Numbered from the stretch's first letter, positions 1 through 7,515 are shown. The stretch: 26,851 nt of DNA from Collinsella aerofaciens (GCA_021639365.1 JAJXHK010000028.1:1-26851), one strand, 5' to 3'. Notes: generated by a model not told the origin, from the letters alone. Numbers and translations are program-made.

Positions 1-1014
1 TTGCCCGTGGCGTTGCTGTTGGCGCCGGGCGAGACGGACTTCGCGCATTTTATGGCCAACTTCACGTTTTACGCGATATTTTCGGCCGTGGTGCCGACGG
101 CCATGACCAAGCTCATGTTTGTGGGCGAGGCGTCTCAGATGAGTGCCGATTCGCTGGCTCGCATCCGAAGCGTCATGGATTCCAAGCAGCTCTCCGTGCC
201 CGCTCAACCCAAGTACCCTGCCAGCAGCGACGTGCGATTTGAGGATGTGAGCTTTACCTACGAGGGCGCCGAGGCGCCTGCCGTCAACCATGCGAGTTTT
301 AGCGTTTCCGCGGGTAGTACCCTCGCGCTTGTGGGTCCTTCGGGAGGCGGCAAGTCAACCTGTGCAAGCCTGATCCCGCGTTTTTGGGATGTTTCCTCGG
401 GTCGAGTGCTCGTAGGCGGTGTGGACGTTCGCGATATGGATCCGAACGAGCTTATGGACCAGGTCGCCTTCGTGTTCCAGACCAACCAGCTGTTCCGGCA
501 AACACTTGCCGATAACGTGCGCGCCTCCAAGCCTACGGCCACTGACGACGAAGTGCGTGCGGCCCTCTCCGCAGCTCAGTGCGACGACATTGTGGCCAAG
601 CTCCCACAGGGCATCAACACCATGCTCGGCGCCGGCGGAGCATATCTTTCGGGTGGCGAGGTCCAGCGCGTGGCACTCGCCCGCGCGATCCTTAAAGACG
701 CGCCTATCGTGGTGCTCGATGAGGCCACGGCGTTTGCCGACCCCGAGAACGAGGCGCTCATCCAGCGCGCCTTTAGCAAGCTGGCGACGGGTCGCACGGT
801 CATTATGATTGCGCACCGACTCTCGACTGTAGTGGGCGCAGACCAAATCGTGGTGCTCAACCAGGGCAGCGTGCAGGAGTCGGGCACCCATGCCGAACTG
901 CTGTCCCAAGAGGGTCTATATGCCAAGATGTGGGCCGAATACGAACAGGCCGCGAGCTGGAAAATCACTGCTACGACCGCGGATGCCGCCGTCGCGAAAG
1001 GAGGCGAGGCCTAA
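1..1014 (+). CDS. ABC transporter ATP-binding/permease half-subunit (5' truncated)
   Basis: C-terminal part of an exporter-fold ABC half-transporter; the gene begins upstream of the window, so the TTG at position 1 is probably not the start. About 55 residues of the last membrane segments remain, followed by a complete nucleotide-binding domain: Walker A GPSGGGKST (visible residues 112-120), signature LSGGE (216-220) and Walker B VVLDEA with Asp240-Glu241. The D-loop region reads AFADPENE rather than the common SALD; this variant reminds me of YbtPQ/IrtAB-type siderophore transporters, but that is only a hint. The stop codon directly abuts the ATG of the next half-transporter, so the two probably form a heterodimer in the cytoplasmic membrane. 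Substrate unknown. Confidence 0.9.
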   Translation: MPVALLLAPGETDFAHFMANFTFYAIFSAVVPTAMTKLMFVGEASQMSADSLARIRSVMDSKQLSVPAQPKYPASSDVRFEDVSFTYEGAEAPAVNHASFSVSAGSTLALVGPSGGGKSTCASLIPRFWDVSSGRVLVGGVDVRDMDPNELMDQVAFVFQTNQLFRQTLADNVRASKPTATDDEVRAALSAAQCDDIVAKLPQGINTMLGAGGAYLSGGEVQRVALARAILKDAPIVVLDEATAFADPENEALIQRAFSKLATGRTVIMIAHRLSTVVGADQIVVLNQGSVQESGTHAELLSQEGLYAKMWAEYEQAASWKITATTADAAVAKGGEA

Positions 1015-2772
1015 ATGTTCGCCTCATTCCAAAAGAAGTATTTCCTATCCGATAAAGGCATCGCCGGCGTAAAACGCGGTGTCTTCTGGACCGCGCTCAC
1101 CAATCTTATTACCATGGCCGGCATGGGCTTTTTATTCCTGGTTATGGCCGGCTTTGTCGAGCATCTCGCCAGCGGGGCTGACCTGCCGGATGCCCTGCCG
1201 ATCGTGGGCGGCCTCCTGGTCTTTTTCGTGTTGCTCTTTGCCTCTAACTGGCAACAGTATTACTACACCTACTGCATCTTTTACGAGGAGTGCGGCAAGC
1301 AGCGTATGGAGATCGCCGAGCGCTTGCGCAAACTGCCGCTGTCGTTTTTTGGTCGTCGTGATCTGGCCGATTTAACCGAGACCATCATGGGTGACGTTCA
1401 GACTATGGAGCATGCCTACAGCCATGTGCTGGGAGAACTCTGGGGCGCCATCATCGCAAGTGCCATCGTGTTCGTGTCGTCGCTGTTCTTTTGCTGGCAG
1501 CTGGCGATCGCGGCGTTTTGGAGCATTCCCGTGGCCTTTGCCGTGCTGTATCTAACACGCGGCCCCATGACCCCGGTGTTCGACCGCGTGCGCGCCGAGA
1601 AGGTCAAGGTCACCGAGGCGATCCAGGAGACGCTCGACTGCGTGCGCGAAATCCGCGCCACCAACCAGGAGGCCCATTATCTTGAGGGGCTCAACGCCGT
1701 GATCGATGTCGAGGAGCGCGAGACCACCAAGGGCGAGCTCGTCAACGGGCTTCTGGTCAACTCCGCCTTCTCCATTCTGCGTCTGGGCATTGCCACCACG
1801 CTGGTCACGGGCGCCACGATGGTCGCCTCCGGGCAGGTCGACTTTTTGGTGATGTTTGCCTTCCTGCTTATGGTGAGCCGTATCTACGCGCCGTTTGATC
1901 AGGCCCTTATGCTCGTGTCGGAGCTGTTTGTCGCCGAGTCGTCTGCCAAGCGCATGCGTTCCATCATGGAAGAGCCTGTGGCGCGGGGCAGCGAGAAATT
2001 TGAGCCCGTGGGCCACGATGTGGTGTTCGATCACGTGGCATTTGGCTATGGTGCGGGCGAGGACGGCCGCGCCGGCGAGAAAGTTCTTACCGATGTGAGC
2101 TTTACCGCCAAGGAAGGCGAAGTTACGGCGCTGGTCGGTCCTTCGGGTTCCGGTAAGTCTACGGTGAGCCGCCTGGCCGCGCGCTTTTGGGACGCCACCG
2201 AAGGCACGGTCACCGTGGGTGGCGTGGATGTTGCGAGCGTGGACCCCGAGGTGCTGCTGCGCGACTACGCCATTGTGTTCCAAGACGTGCTGCTCTTTGA
2301 CGACACGGTGATGGGAAACATCCGTCTTGGTCGTCGCGATGCCACCGATGAGGAAGTGCTTGCTGCCGCGCGTGCCGCCAACTGTGACGAGTTTGTGAGC
2401 CGCATGCCGCAGGGCTATGACACCATGATCGGCGAGAACGGCTCCAAGCTGTCCGGCGGCGAGCGCCAGCGCATCTCCATCGCCCGCGCGCTGCTCAAAG
2501 ATGCGCCGATTGTGTTGCTGGACGAGGCGACGGCGAGTTTGGATGTGGAGAACGAGACCGTGGTGCAGCAGGCGCTCTCCCGCCTGCTCGCAGGAAAGAC
2601 AGTTATCGTGATCGCCCACCGCATGCGTACGGTCGAAAATGCCGACAAGATCGTCGTGCTCAAGGACGGCGTGGTTGCCGAGCAGGGTACTCCGGCGCAG
2701 CTCAAGGCGGCAGGCGGGGAATTCGCCCGCATGGTCGCACTGCAAAAGGAAGCAGCAACCTGGCAGTTGTAA
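1015..2772 (+). CDS. ABC transporter ATP-binding/permease half-subunit
   Basis: Complete 585-residue half-transporter: N-terminal membrane domain (about residues 20-310, several hydrophobic helices) fused to a C-terminal ATPase domain. Walker A GPSGSGKST is at 375-383, signature LSGGE at 479-483 and Walker B LLDEA with Asp503-Glu504; the D-loop is the standard SLD. The ATG immediately follows the TAA of the upstream half-transporter, and GGAGGCGAGG at the end of that gene serves as ribosome binding site, so translation is likely coupled. All ATPase motifs are intact in both halves, so both sites could be active. The family includes multidrug, lipid, peptide and siderophore transporters; nothing here fixes the substrate. 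Confidence 0.93.
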   Translation: MFASFQKKYFLSDKGIAGVKRGVFWTALTNLITMAGMGFLFLVMAGFVEHLASGADLPDALPIVGGLLVFFVLLFASNWQQYYYTYCIFYEECGKQRMEIAERLRKLPLSFFGRRDLADLTETIMGDVQTMEHAYSHVLGELWGAIIASAIVFVSSLFFCWQLAIAAFWSIPVAFAVLYLTRGPMTPVFDRVRAEKVKVTEAIQETLDCVREIRATNQEAHYLEGLNAVIDVEERETTKGELVNGLLVNSAFSILRLGIATTLVTGATMVASGQVDFLVMFAFLLMVSRIYAPFDQALMLVSELFVAESSAKRMRSIMEEPVARGSEKFEPVGHDVVFDHVAFGYGAGEDGRAGEKVLTDVSFTAKEGEVTALVGPSGSGKSTVSRLAARFWDATEGTVTVGGVDVASVDPEVLLRDYAIVFQDVLLFDDTVMGNIRLGRRDATDEEVLAAARAANCDEFVSRMPQGYDTMIGENGSKLSGGERQRISIARALLKDAPIVLLDEATASLDVENETVVQQALSRLLAGKTVIVIAHRMRTVENADKIVVLKDGVVAEQGTPAQLKAAGGEFARMVALQKEAATWQL

Positions 2773-2780
2773 GAAGGGGC

Positions 2781-2797
2781 AAAGGGACAGTCCCTTT
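2781..2797. repeat. AAAGGGAC-A-GTCCCTTT palindrome
   Basis: Perfect 8-bp inverted repeat with a 1-nt centre, 8 bases after the ABC transporter stop codon. A one-base loop and a T-run of only three make it a poor terminator as it stands, although it sits where one is expected. It may be a dispersed palindromic repeat. Confidence 0.5.
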
Positions 2798-2803
2798 GTC
2801 ACA

Positions 2804-2832
2804 TTGACAATCGGTTACTCCGCATCGTTAAT
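2804..2832 (+). promoter_or_regulatory. Probable promoter of the metal-ATPase operon
   Basis: Consensus -35 TTGACA (2804-2809), 17-bp spacer and a weaker -10 GTTAAT (2827-2832). It lies upstream of the small protein/P-ATPase pair and just before a 20-bp dyad, as expected for a repressible promoter. Confidence 0.5.
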
Positions 2833-2839
2833 TTTCAAA

Positions 2840-2859
2840 AGGTTAGCCATGGCTGACCT
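2840..2859. promoter_or_regulatory. 20-bp dyad, possible metalloregulator operator
   Basis: AGGTTAGCCATGGCTGACCT is palindromic in 9 of 10 base pairs. Its half-sites AGGTTAG and CTGACCT resemble DtxR/IdeR half-sites, but they are spaced 6 bp apart instead of 1. It starts 7 bp after the predicted -10 box, over the transcription start. The regulator is inferred only. Downstream, the leader (2890-2955) has small hairpins such as GGTGC/GCACC and GCCGC/GCGGC. Confidence 0.4.
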
Positions 2860-2967
2860 AGATAGTTAGATAGAATTAAGGTATTTCAAAAGCGTGCTCG
2901 AGCTAACTGATGAACTCGGGTGCTAAGGCACCATGCCGCGCCCCATGCGGCAAAAGGGAGAAGCAAC

Positions 2968-3213
2968 ATGAAGAAGTCGACGTTTAACACCCTGCTTGTT
3001 GGTGGCGGTTTTCTGCTTGGCACGGCCGGCATCAAGCTGCTTACCAGCGCTCCGGTCAAGAATGCCTGCGTGCAGGGTATTGCGTGCGGTATGCGCATCA
3101 AGAACGGCTACCAGGACATGGTCGAGCAGGCCAAGGCTAATGTCGACGACATGGTTGCCGAGGCTGCTTACATCACCCAGAGCGAGGCCGCCGCGGACAA
3201 CGCAGCTGAGTAG
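2968..3213 (+). CDS. Small membrane-anchored protein, DUF6110-like, PacL-like partner of the metal ATPase
   Basis: 81-residue protein. The ATG at 2968 is chosen because GGGAG lies 7 bases upstream and the product starts with a basic MKKS followed by a Gly-rich hydrophobic segment (about residues 6-22, TLLVGGGFLLGTAGIKLL). After it come a short basic stretch (VKNACVQGIACGMRIKNG) and an acidic helix rich in Ala, Glu and Asp that could form a coiled coil. This layout resembles mycobacterial PacL/DUF1490 proteins, which are encoded directly before P-type metal ATPases and scaffold or chaperone them. I recall DUF6110 proteins of similar form next to metal ATPases in Firmicutes and Coriobacteriia. 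The His-rich metal-binding tail of PacL1 is absent, but two Cys lie after the helix. It is 18 bp upstream of the ATPase gene, so co-transcribed. Function inferred. Confidence 0.75.
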   Translation: MKKSTFNTLLVGGGFLLGTAGIKLLTSAPVKNACVQGIACGMRIKNGYQDMVEQAKANVDDMVAEAAYITQSEAAADNAAE

Positions 3214-3231
3214 CGCTTCCAGGCACAAACT

Positions 3232-5307
3232 ATGAGATTCTCGATTATCAGCGAGATCCCCGGCAGGACCCGCCTCCAGTTGGCGGGTCCTGTGCCAGAG
3301 AGCGATCTCGATGCGCTTCTTAAGCTCAGCGGTGACATCGACGGCGTGCGCAAGGTGCGCGTCTATGGCCGTATTGGCCAGTTGGCGCTCGAATATGACG
3401 AGCCGTGTCGCGATGCCGTGCTGGCCGCCGTCGGTGCGCTCGACGCTCAGGCCATTGCCGACGCAAAGACGGGTTACGTGATGCAGCTTGAGCCGCGCAA
3501 GCACAAGCTCGTTATGGACCTTGCCACACTTGTCGGCGCCCATTATGCGCGCCGATGGTTTTTGCCCACGCCACTGCGTGCGGTGTTTGTCGTGGCTGGT
3601 TACATGACCTTTTTGCGCGCCGCCCTCCGTGAGCTCGCGCAGCCGCGCCTGACCGTTCCCGTGCTCGACGCTTCGGCCATCGGTATCTCGTTTGTCAAAC
3701 GTGATGTCGACACCGCGGGCCAGACGATGTTCCTGCTCAACGTGGGCGAGCTGCTCGAGGACTACACCCGCGCCATGAGCGAAAACGAGCTCATCAACTC
3801 GCTGCTCGATGTGCCCGATAAGGCGCAAAAGGTCGTCGGCGACACCGAGGTAAGCGTTGCCGCGACCGAGCTTGAGCCCGGCGACTTGGTGGCCGTGCGC
3901 ACTGGCATGTCCATTTGCATCGACGGTGTTGTCGAGCAGGGGAGCGCTATGGTCAACCAGGCGACCCTGACCGGCGAGCCGCTGGCCGTCGAACGCAGCG
4001 TGGGCGACGACGTGTTCGCCGGCACCGTCGTGGAAGACGGCAGCATCTTGGTGCGCGTGCGCGCCAATACGGCGCAAACCAAACTGCGCTCGATCGTCTC
4101 GCTCGTGCAGACGGCCGACTCGCTTAAGTCCGAGGGCCAGTCGCACATGGAGGACCTCGCCAACAAGATCGTCCCGTGGAACTTCCTGCTCGCGGGCCTT
4201 GTCGCTCTCACCACGCGCAGCCTTATCAAGACCTCGGCGGCGCTGATGGTCGACTACTCGTGCGCGCTCAAGCTCACGGGCTCCGTCGCCGTCATGACCG
4301 CCATGAGCGATGCTGCCAAGATGGGCGTCATGGTCAAGGGCGCGAAGTACTTTGAGTCGTTTGCCAAGGCAGACACCATTGTGTTTGATAAGACCGGCAC
4401 GCTCACCGAGGCGCAGCCGCGTCTTGCCTGCGTGCTCACCACCGATGGCTGGAGCGATGACGAGGTCCTGCGCCTTTCCGCTTGCTTGGAGGAGCATTTC
4501 CCGCATCCGGTGGCGCGCGCCGTCGTCAACGCTGCTCGCGAGCGCGGGCTCGAGCACCGCGAGCGCCATGCCGCCGTCGAGTACATCGTGGCGCACGGTA
4601 TCGCTTCGTCCATTGAGGGACGTCGCGCCATCATCGGTTCCGCGCACTTTGTATTCGAGGATGAGGGCGCGCAGCTCGAGTCCGACATTAAGGAGCAAAT
4701 CGAGCTCCAGATGCAGGGCCTGTCGCCGCTGTACCTGGCGGTCGACGGCAAGGTCGTCGGCGTGCTCGGCATCGAGGATCCGCTCAAGCCCGGGGTCCGT
4801 GAGGCCATCGCCGACCTGCATGCGCTGGGCGTCAAGCATGTCGTTATGCTCACGGGCGATTCCGAGCGCACGGCCGAACGCATCGCGCGCGAGGCAGGTG
4901 TCGACGAGTTTAAGGCCGAGCTGCTGCCCGAGGACAAGTACGCCTATGTGGAGCGCATTAAGCGCGAGGGGCGCCATGTTGCCATGGTGGGCGACGGCGT
5001 CAATGATTCGCCGGCGCTCGGTTTGGCCGACGTGGGGCTGGCAATGGGTGGCGGAAGCGACATCGCCAAGGAGGTCGCCGACATCATCCTGACCGATACG
5101 GACCTGGCCGCGATCGTGCGTCTGCGCCGCATGAGTCAGGGCCTCGTTGATCGTCTGACGAGCTCCTATTCTAAGGTGATGCTCACCAACTCAGCGCTCT
5201 TGGCACTGGGCATTACCGGCGCGATTACCCCGCAGGCGTCGTCGCTGCTGCACAACGGCTCGACGATTGCCTACAGCCTGGGCAACGCAAAGGCGTACCT
5301 GCGTTAG
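3232..5307 (+). CDS. Heavy-metal P1B-type ATPase
   Basis: 691-residue P-type ATPase for metal ion transport across the cytoplasmic membrane, probably export. Order: N-terminal HMA-like fold without CXXC (about 1-75), first membrane region (about 100-130), actuator domain with TGEP (247-250), membrane hairpin 315-358, phosphorylation site DKTGTLT with Asp386, the P1B-typical His425-Pro426, hinge GDGVNDSP with Asp588, and C-terminal membrane helices (about 645-685). In the metal-site helix the usual CPC is replaced by Ser343-Cys344 in DYSCALK, so a classical Cu+ or Cd/Zn CPC site is missing. A similar variant is my recollection for CtpC-like Mn/Zn ATPases, so specificity is open. Start ATG 3232 has only a weak ribosome binding site, suggesting coupling to the upstream gene. 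Confidence 0.93.
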   Translation: MRFSIISEIPGRTRLQLAGPVPESDLDALLKLSGDIDGVRKVRVYGRIGQLALEYDEPCRDAVLAAVGALDAQAIADAKTGYVMQLEPRKHKLVMDLATLVGAHYARRWFLPTPLRAVFVVAGYMTFLRAALRELAQPRLTVPVLDASAIGISFVKRDVDTAGQTMFLLNVGELLEDYTRAMSENELINSLLDVPDKAQKVVGDTEVSVAATELEPGDLVAVRTGMSICIDGVVEQGSAMVNQATLTGEPLAVERSVGDDVFAGTVVEDGSILVRVRANTAQTKLRSIVSLVQTADSLKSEGQSHMEDLANKIVPWNFLLAGLVALTTRSLIKTSAALMVDYSCALKLTGSVAVMTAMSDAAKMGVMVKGAKYFESFAKADTIVFDKTGTLTEAQPRLACVLTTDGWSDDEVLRLSACLEEHFPHPVARAVVNAARERGLEHRERHAAVEYIVAHGIASSIEGRRAIIGSAHFVFEDEGAQLESDIKEQIELQMQGLSPLYLAVDGKVVGVLGIEDPLKPGVREAIADLHALGVKHVVMLTGDSERTAERIAREAGVDEFKAELLPEDKYAYVERIKREGRHVAMVGDGVNDSPALGLADVGLAMGGGSDIAKEVADIILTDTDLAAIVRLRRMSQGLVDRLTSSYSKVMLTNSALLALGITGAITPQASSLLHNGSTIAYSLGNAKAYLR

Positions 5308-5331
5308 CAGACGTGTTCGCCCACGTTATCT

Positions 5332-5377
5332 GGCCTGCGCCCAGACGGCATCGGTGTCGTCCGAGCGCAGGCCTTTT
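5332..5377 (+). terminator. Rho-independent terminator of the metal-ATPase operon
   Basis: Stem GGCCTGCGC (5332-5340) pairs perfectly with GCGCAGGCC (5365-5373) and is followed by TTTT. It lies 24 bp after the ATPase stop. Confidence 0.75.
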
Positions 5378-5381
5378 GCGT

Positions 5382-5410
5382 TTGACCATGTGCTAGCTTC
5401 TCTATATAGT
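5382..5410 (+). promoter_or_regulatory. Promoter of the toxin-antitoxin operon
   Basis: -35 TTGACC (5382-5387), 17-bp spacer and -10 TATAGT (5405-5410), close to the sigma-70-type consensus. A GCTAGC hexamer (5392-5397) lies within the spacer. Confidence 0.75.
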
Positions 5411-5411
5411 G

Positions 5412-5430
5412 TTGCTAGCAGGGCTAGCAA
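5412..5430. promoter_or_regulatory. Operator-like inverted repeat TTGCTAGC-AGG-GCTAGCAA
   Basis: Perfect 8-bp inverted repeat with a 3-bp spacer, starting 2 bp after the -10 box, so it covers the transcription start. With the extra GCTAGC in the promoter spacer, the hexamer occurs three times in 37 bp. This placement suits autorepression by the RHH antitoxin or the antitoxin-toxin complex. Confidence 0.55.
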
Positions 5431-5450
5431 TTGAAGGGAGCGGGATCGAC

Positions 5451-5804
5451 GTGGGTGCTGTTAGCGGCATGGCGCAGGTGAACGTTCGCGTAGATCGCCA
5501 GGTCAAGAATCGTGCCGAGGAGGTGCTGCGGCTTTCGGGCGCCTCACTGCCCGAGCTCATCAAAAAGGTGGTGGCCAAGGTCGCGCAGGGTGGCGGGCAG
5601 TGCGAGGAAGTGCTTGCGGCCGTCGACGACCGGCAGCAGACCGTCGCGCCCGATACGCCATTCGCCGCATCATGGGCGGTGGCGGATCAGCTTTACGCGG
5701 ACCTGGGCATCGCTACGTTGTCCGTATCCGACGATCGCGATTGGGACACAATCTATTCCGAAGCCATGGACGAGCGCTATCGCCAAAAGGGGATGATCCT
5801 GTGA
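5451..5804 (+). CDS. RelB/DinJ-family-like antitoxin
   Basis: 117 residues from a GTG at 5451, which follows GAAGGGAG by 10 bases; an in-frame ATG at 5469 is an alternative start and would give the more typical MAQVNVRVD N-terminus. The segment from AQVNVRVD to LPELIKKVV matches the ribbon-helix-helix DNA-binding region of RelB/DinJ antitoxins: one beta strand, then two helices around SGASLPEL. The rest (about residues 60-117) is acidic, with a DDRDWDTIYSEA stretch likely to bind and neutralise the toxin. The last codons overlap the start of the PIN toxin gene (GTGA overlap), so the two are co-translated. It probably represses its own promoter. Partnering with a PIN toxin instead of RelE/YafQ is less usual. 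Confidence 0.75.
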   Translation: MGAVSGMAQVNVRVDRQVKNRAEEVLRLSGASLPELIKKVVAKVAQGGGQCEEVLAAVDDRQQTVAPDTPFAASWAVADQLYADLGIATLSVSDDRDWDTIYSEAMDERYRQKGMIL

Positions 5805-6316
5805 GCGGAGCTCCCCTCAAAATAATGGTGGATGCCAACGTATGGGTCGATTCGTTTTGCGTCGACCATGCCGAGTCGCTTGCCGCGCGTGCGTTTATTG
5901 GGCGGGCGACGGAATCGGGCGCAACGTTGTTCTTTCCGGTGCATCTCGCCAAGGACGTGCTGTACGTTGTCCAACACGAGCTGAAGCGTAGCGTTCTTGC
6001 CAGCGGGGGAGCGCTCGACGAGGCGTCTGCCCGTGCAATTGGCGATGCGGCGCTGGCGTTTGTTCGGAACATGACCGAAAACGCCACGGCTGTGGGTGCA
6101 GATGCGTCGGACCTTTGGCTGGCTGACAAATACTTAGCGCTCCATCGCGATTACGAGGACAACTTGGTGCTCGCCGCGTGCAAGCGCGCGCAGGTCGATT
6201 ACTTGGTGACCAATGATCGTAAGCTGCTCGAACATGCCGATCTTGCAGCAAAGACCCCGCGCCAAATGATGCCGATTCTGGCTTTGGCTGAACGCGGCGG
6301 CGCGGCTATCGGTTGA
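5801..6316 (+). CDS. PIN-domain toxin (putative ribonuclease)
   Basis: 171-residue PIN-domain protein starting at GTG 5801, which overlaps the antitoxin stop by 4 bases. PIN nucleases cut RNA using a cluster of acidic residues with Mg2+/Mn2+. Visible are the N-terminal strand KIMVDAN with Asp11, and the C-terminal motifs YEDNLVLAACK (Glu119, Asp120) and YLVTNDRKL (Asp139). The middle acidic residue is not certain. Order (antitoxin first), overlap and size fit a type II toxin-antitoxin pair; the RNA target cannot be read from sequence. The gene appears complete and undisrupted. Confidence 0.82.
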   Translation: MSGAPLKIMVDANVWVDSFCVDHAESLAARAFIGRATESGATLFFPVHLAKDVLYVVQHELKRSVLASGGALDEASARAIGDAALAFVRNMTENATAVGADASDLWLADKYLALHRDYEDNLVLAACKRAQVDYLVTNDRKLLEHADLAAKTPRQMMPILALAERGGAAIG

Positions 6317-6374
6317 CGCGAACTGTTTGCGGGCCTCCTGGACGACGATGCGCCAAGGGACCCGCGCCTTCTAT

Positions 6375-6809
6375 TTACAAAAGCTCGGCCTTAATGGTGG
6401 GACTTTCTGCGAGCTGCTCGGCTGCCTTTTCGTCGGAGCTGTCGAGTGCTGCCAGACTGCGGTAGACCCACTCGTTGACCTGGGTGTTCTTGACGCCTGC
6501 GGTCTGCATGAGGGCGCCTACCTCGCGGATTGCTGCGAGCAGATCGGCTTTGGGACCCGCGAGCTCGACCTTGATGCCGTGGTAGGCGGCCACGCCGCGG
6601 TTCTCACTCACGTGGTCGATAAAGCCCTCGACGGTCTCAAGCTGCTGGGCGAGAGCTGCATCATCGTCAGCGTCCAGCGCGAAGAGTGCGTTCGATACCG
6701 TGAGGGCGGGATGTCCGCAGGGGACAAAGCCCTCGATGACATCCATAGCTTCGGTAATGGTTGAGCCCAGGCCTGCTAGGGCATTGACGAGTTGCTGCTT
6801 GGTATCCAT
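6375..6809 (-). CDS. Hypothetical protein
   Basis: 144-residue acidic, mostly helical protein; I do not recognise a family. ATG at 6809 (minus) is preceded by GAAAGGA at good spacing, and an AT-rich TATATT about 37 bases upstream of the start codon (6846-6851) could be a -10 box. There is no signal peptide or membrane segment. It contains CGHPALTVSNALFALDADD near residues 31-50 and repeated Ala/Glu/Leu helices. It stands alone between the toxin gene (convergent, 58-bp gap) and ssrA (divergent). Coding is supported by the ribosome binding site, codon pattern and lack of a better opposite-strand frame. Confidence 0.75.
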   Translation of the reverse strand: MDTKQQLVNALAGLGSTITEAMDVIEGFVPCGHPALTVSNALFALDADDDAALAQQLETVEGFIDHVSENRGVAAYHGIKVELAGPKADLLAAIREVGALMQTAGVKNTQVNEWVYRSLAALDSSDEKAAEQLAESPTIKAELL

Positions 6810-7048
6810 AACGGTCCTTTCGACGGGTCAATTTTGCTTGGCGAAAATATACGTTACGCGATCGGTGGCAAAAGTGCGAAGTGCGGCGCACATTGGGGTC
6901 TTCACAGCTCGTGCATAGAACAGCTGTCCGCTTTCAGAACGTGGTAAGATAACACTCCACAAGCGGGGCTCGCCCCGCATGCTCCTTGAAAAGTCGACGG
7001 GTGTTGGGTGCTTGCGTGCCCAATGCCATCCAGACTTTCCCGACATTC

Positions 7049-7412
7049 GGGGGCGACTGGTTTCGACACGATAGCTCTGAGAGAGGAAGCAAGCCGAGGT
7101 CTCCTCGCCTCGTTAAACAGGGGTACCGTCAAATTGAATTGACAACAACTCTTCTTTTGAGCCTATGGCTCTCGCTGCTTAGTTTATAGCGGCGCGTCAA
7201 CCCGGTGATTTCCCCGACACCGGCGCGACGTCATTTTAGGGGAATGCTCCTGCGCACGTAATCGGTATGGCGCAGGCTAAGACCGAACCGGTTAGGACGC
7301 CGCGAGCGTGTCGCTGCGCGCAAAGCGTCCGAGATAAAACCAGCGACTGAGCTTGGAGATGCCAATCAGGGGGCTTTCGTGGACCGGAGTTCGATTCTCC
7401 GCGCCTCCACCA
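7049..7412 (+). ncRNA. ssrA: Transfer-messenger RNA (tmRNA)
   Basis: Rescues stalled ribosomes in trans-translation with SmpB. The 5' end GGGGGCGACTGGTTTCGACA and the 3' end TTCGATTCTCCGCGCCTCC-ACCA are diagnostic; GGGGGCG (7049-7055) pairs with CGCCTCC to form the 7-bp acceptor stem, and CCA is encoded. The tag frame ends at TAG (7180-7182) and reads ...NNSSFEPMALAA, with the resume codon somewhere at ATT-GAC-AAC (7138-7146). The terminal ALAA is the usual degradation signal. Upstream, TAAGAT (6945-6950) is a possible -10 without a good -35, and a GCGGGG/CCCCGC hairpin (6963-6978) lies in the putative 5' precursor. Confidence 0.95.
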
Positions 7413-7422
7413 ATAGTTACAG

Positions 7423-7454
7423 GCAGGTAGGTAAACGCACCTACCTGCTTTTTT
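7423..7454 (+). terminator. Terminator of ssrA
   Basis: GCAGGTAGGT (7423-7432), loop AAACGC, ACCTACCTGC (7439-7448), then six T. Perfect 10-bp stem, starting 11 bases after the tmRNA CCA end. Confidence 0.92.
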
Positions 7455-7467
7455 ATTACTTACAGAT

Positions 7468-7515
7468 ACCGCGGAGAATCGAACTCTGTGCAGGGCGCGG
7501 GCGTTAGGAAAACGC
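7468..7515. repeat. 48-bp direct repeat, copy 1, containing an inverted tmRNA T-arm sequence
   Basis: Matches 7678-7725 with one difference in 48 bp (G or A at copy position 21). Bases 7471-7486, GCGGAGAATCGAACTC, are the exact reverse complement of the tmRNA T-arm at 7387-7402. The copy ends in GCGTTAGGAAAACGC, itself a short hairpin. Confidence 0.85.

Noticed and set aside
1552..2802. 416-codon minus-strand frame over the second ABC half-transporter
   Set aside because: His/Arg-rich shadow of a clear ABC protein.
2923..4977. 684-codon open frame antisense to the P-type ATPase
   Set aside because: Same type of shadow; no domain seen and no ribosome binding site noted.
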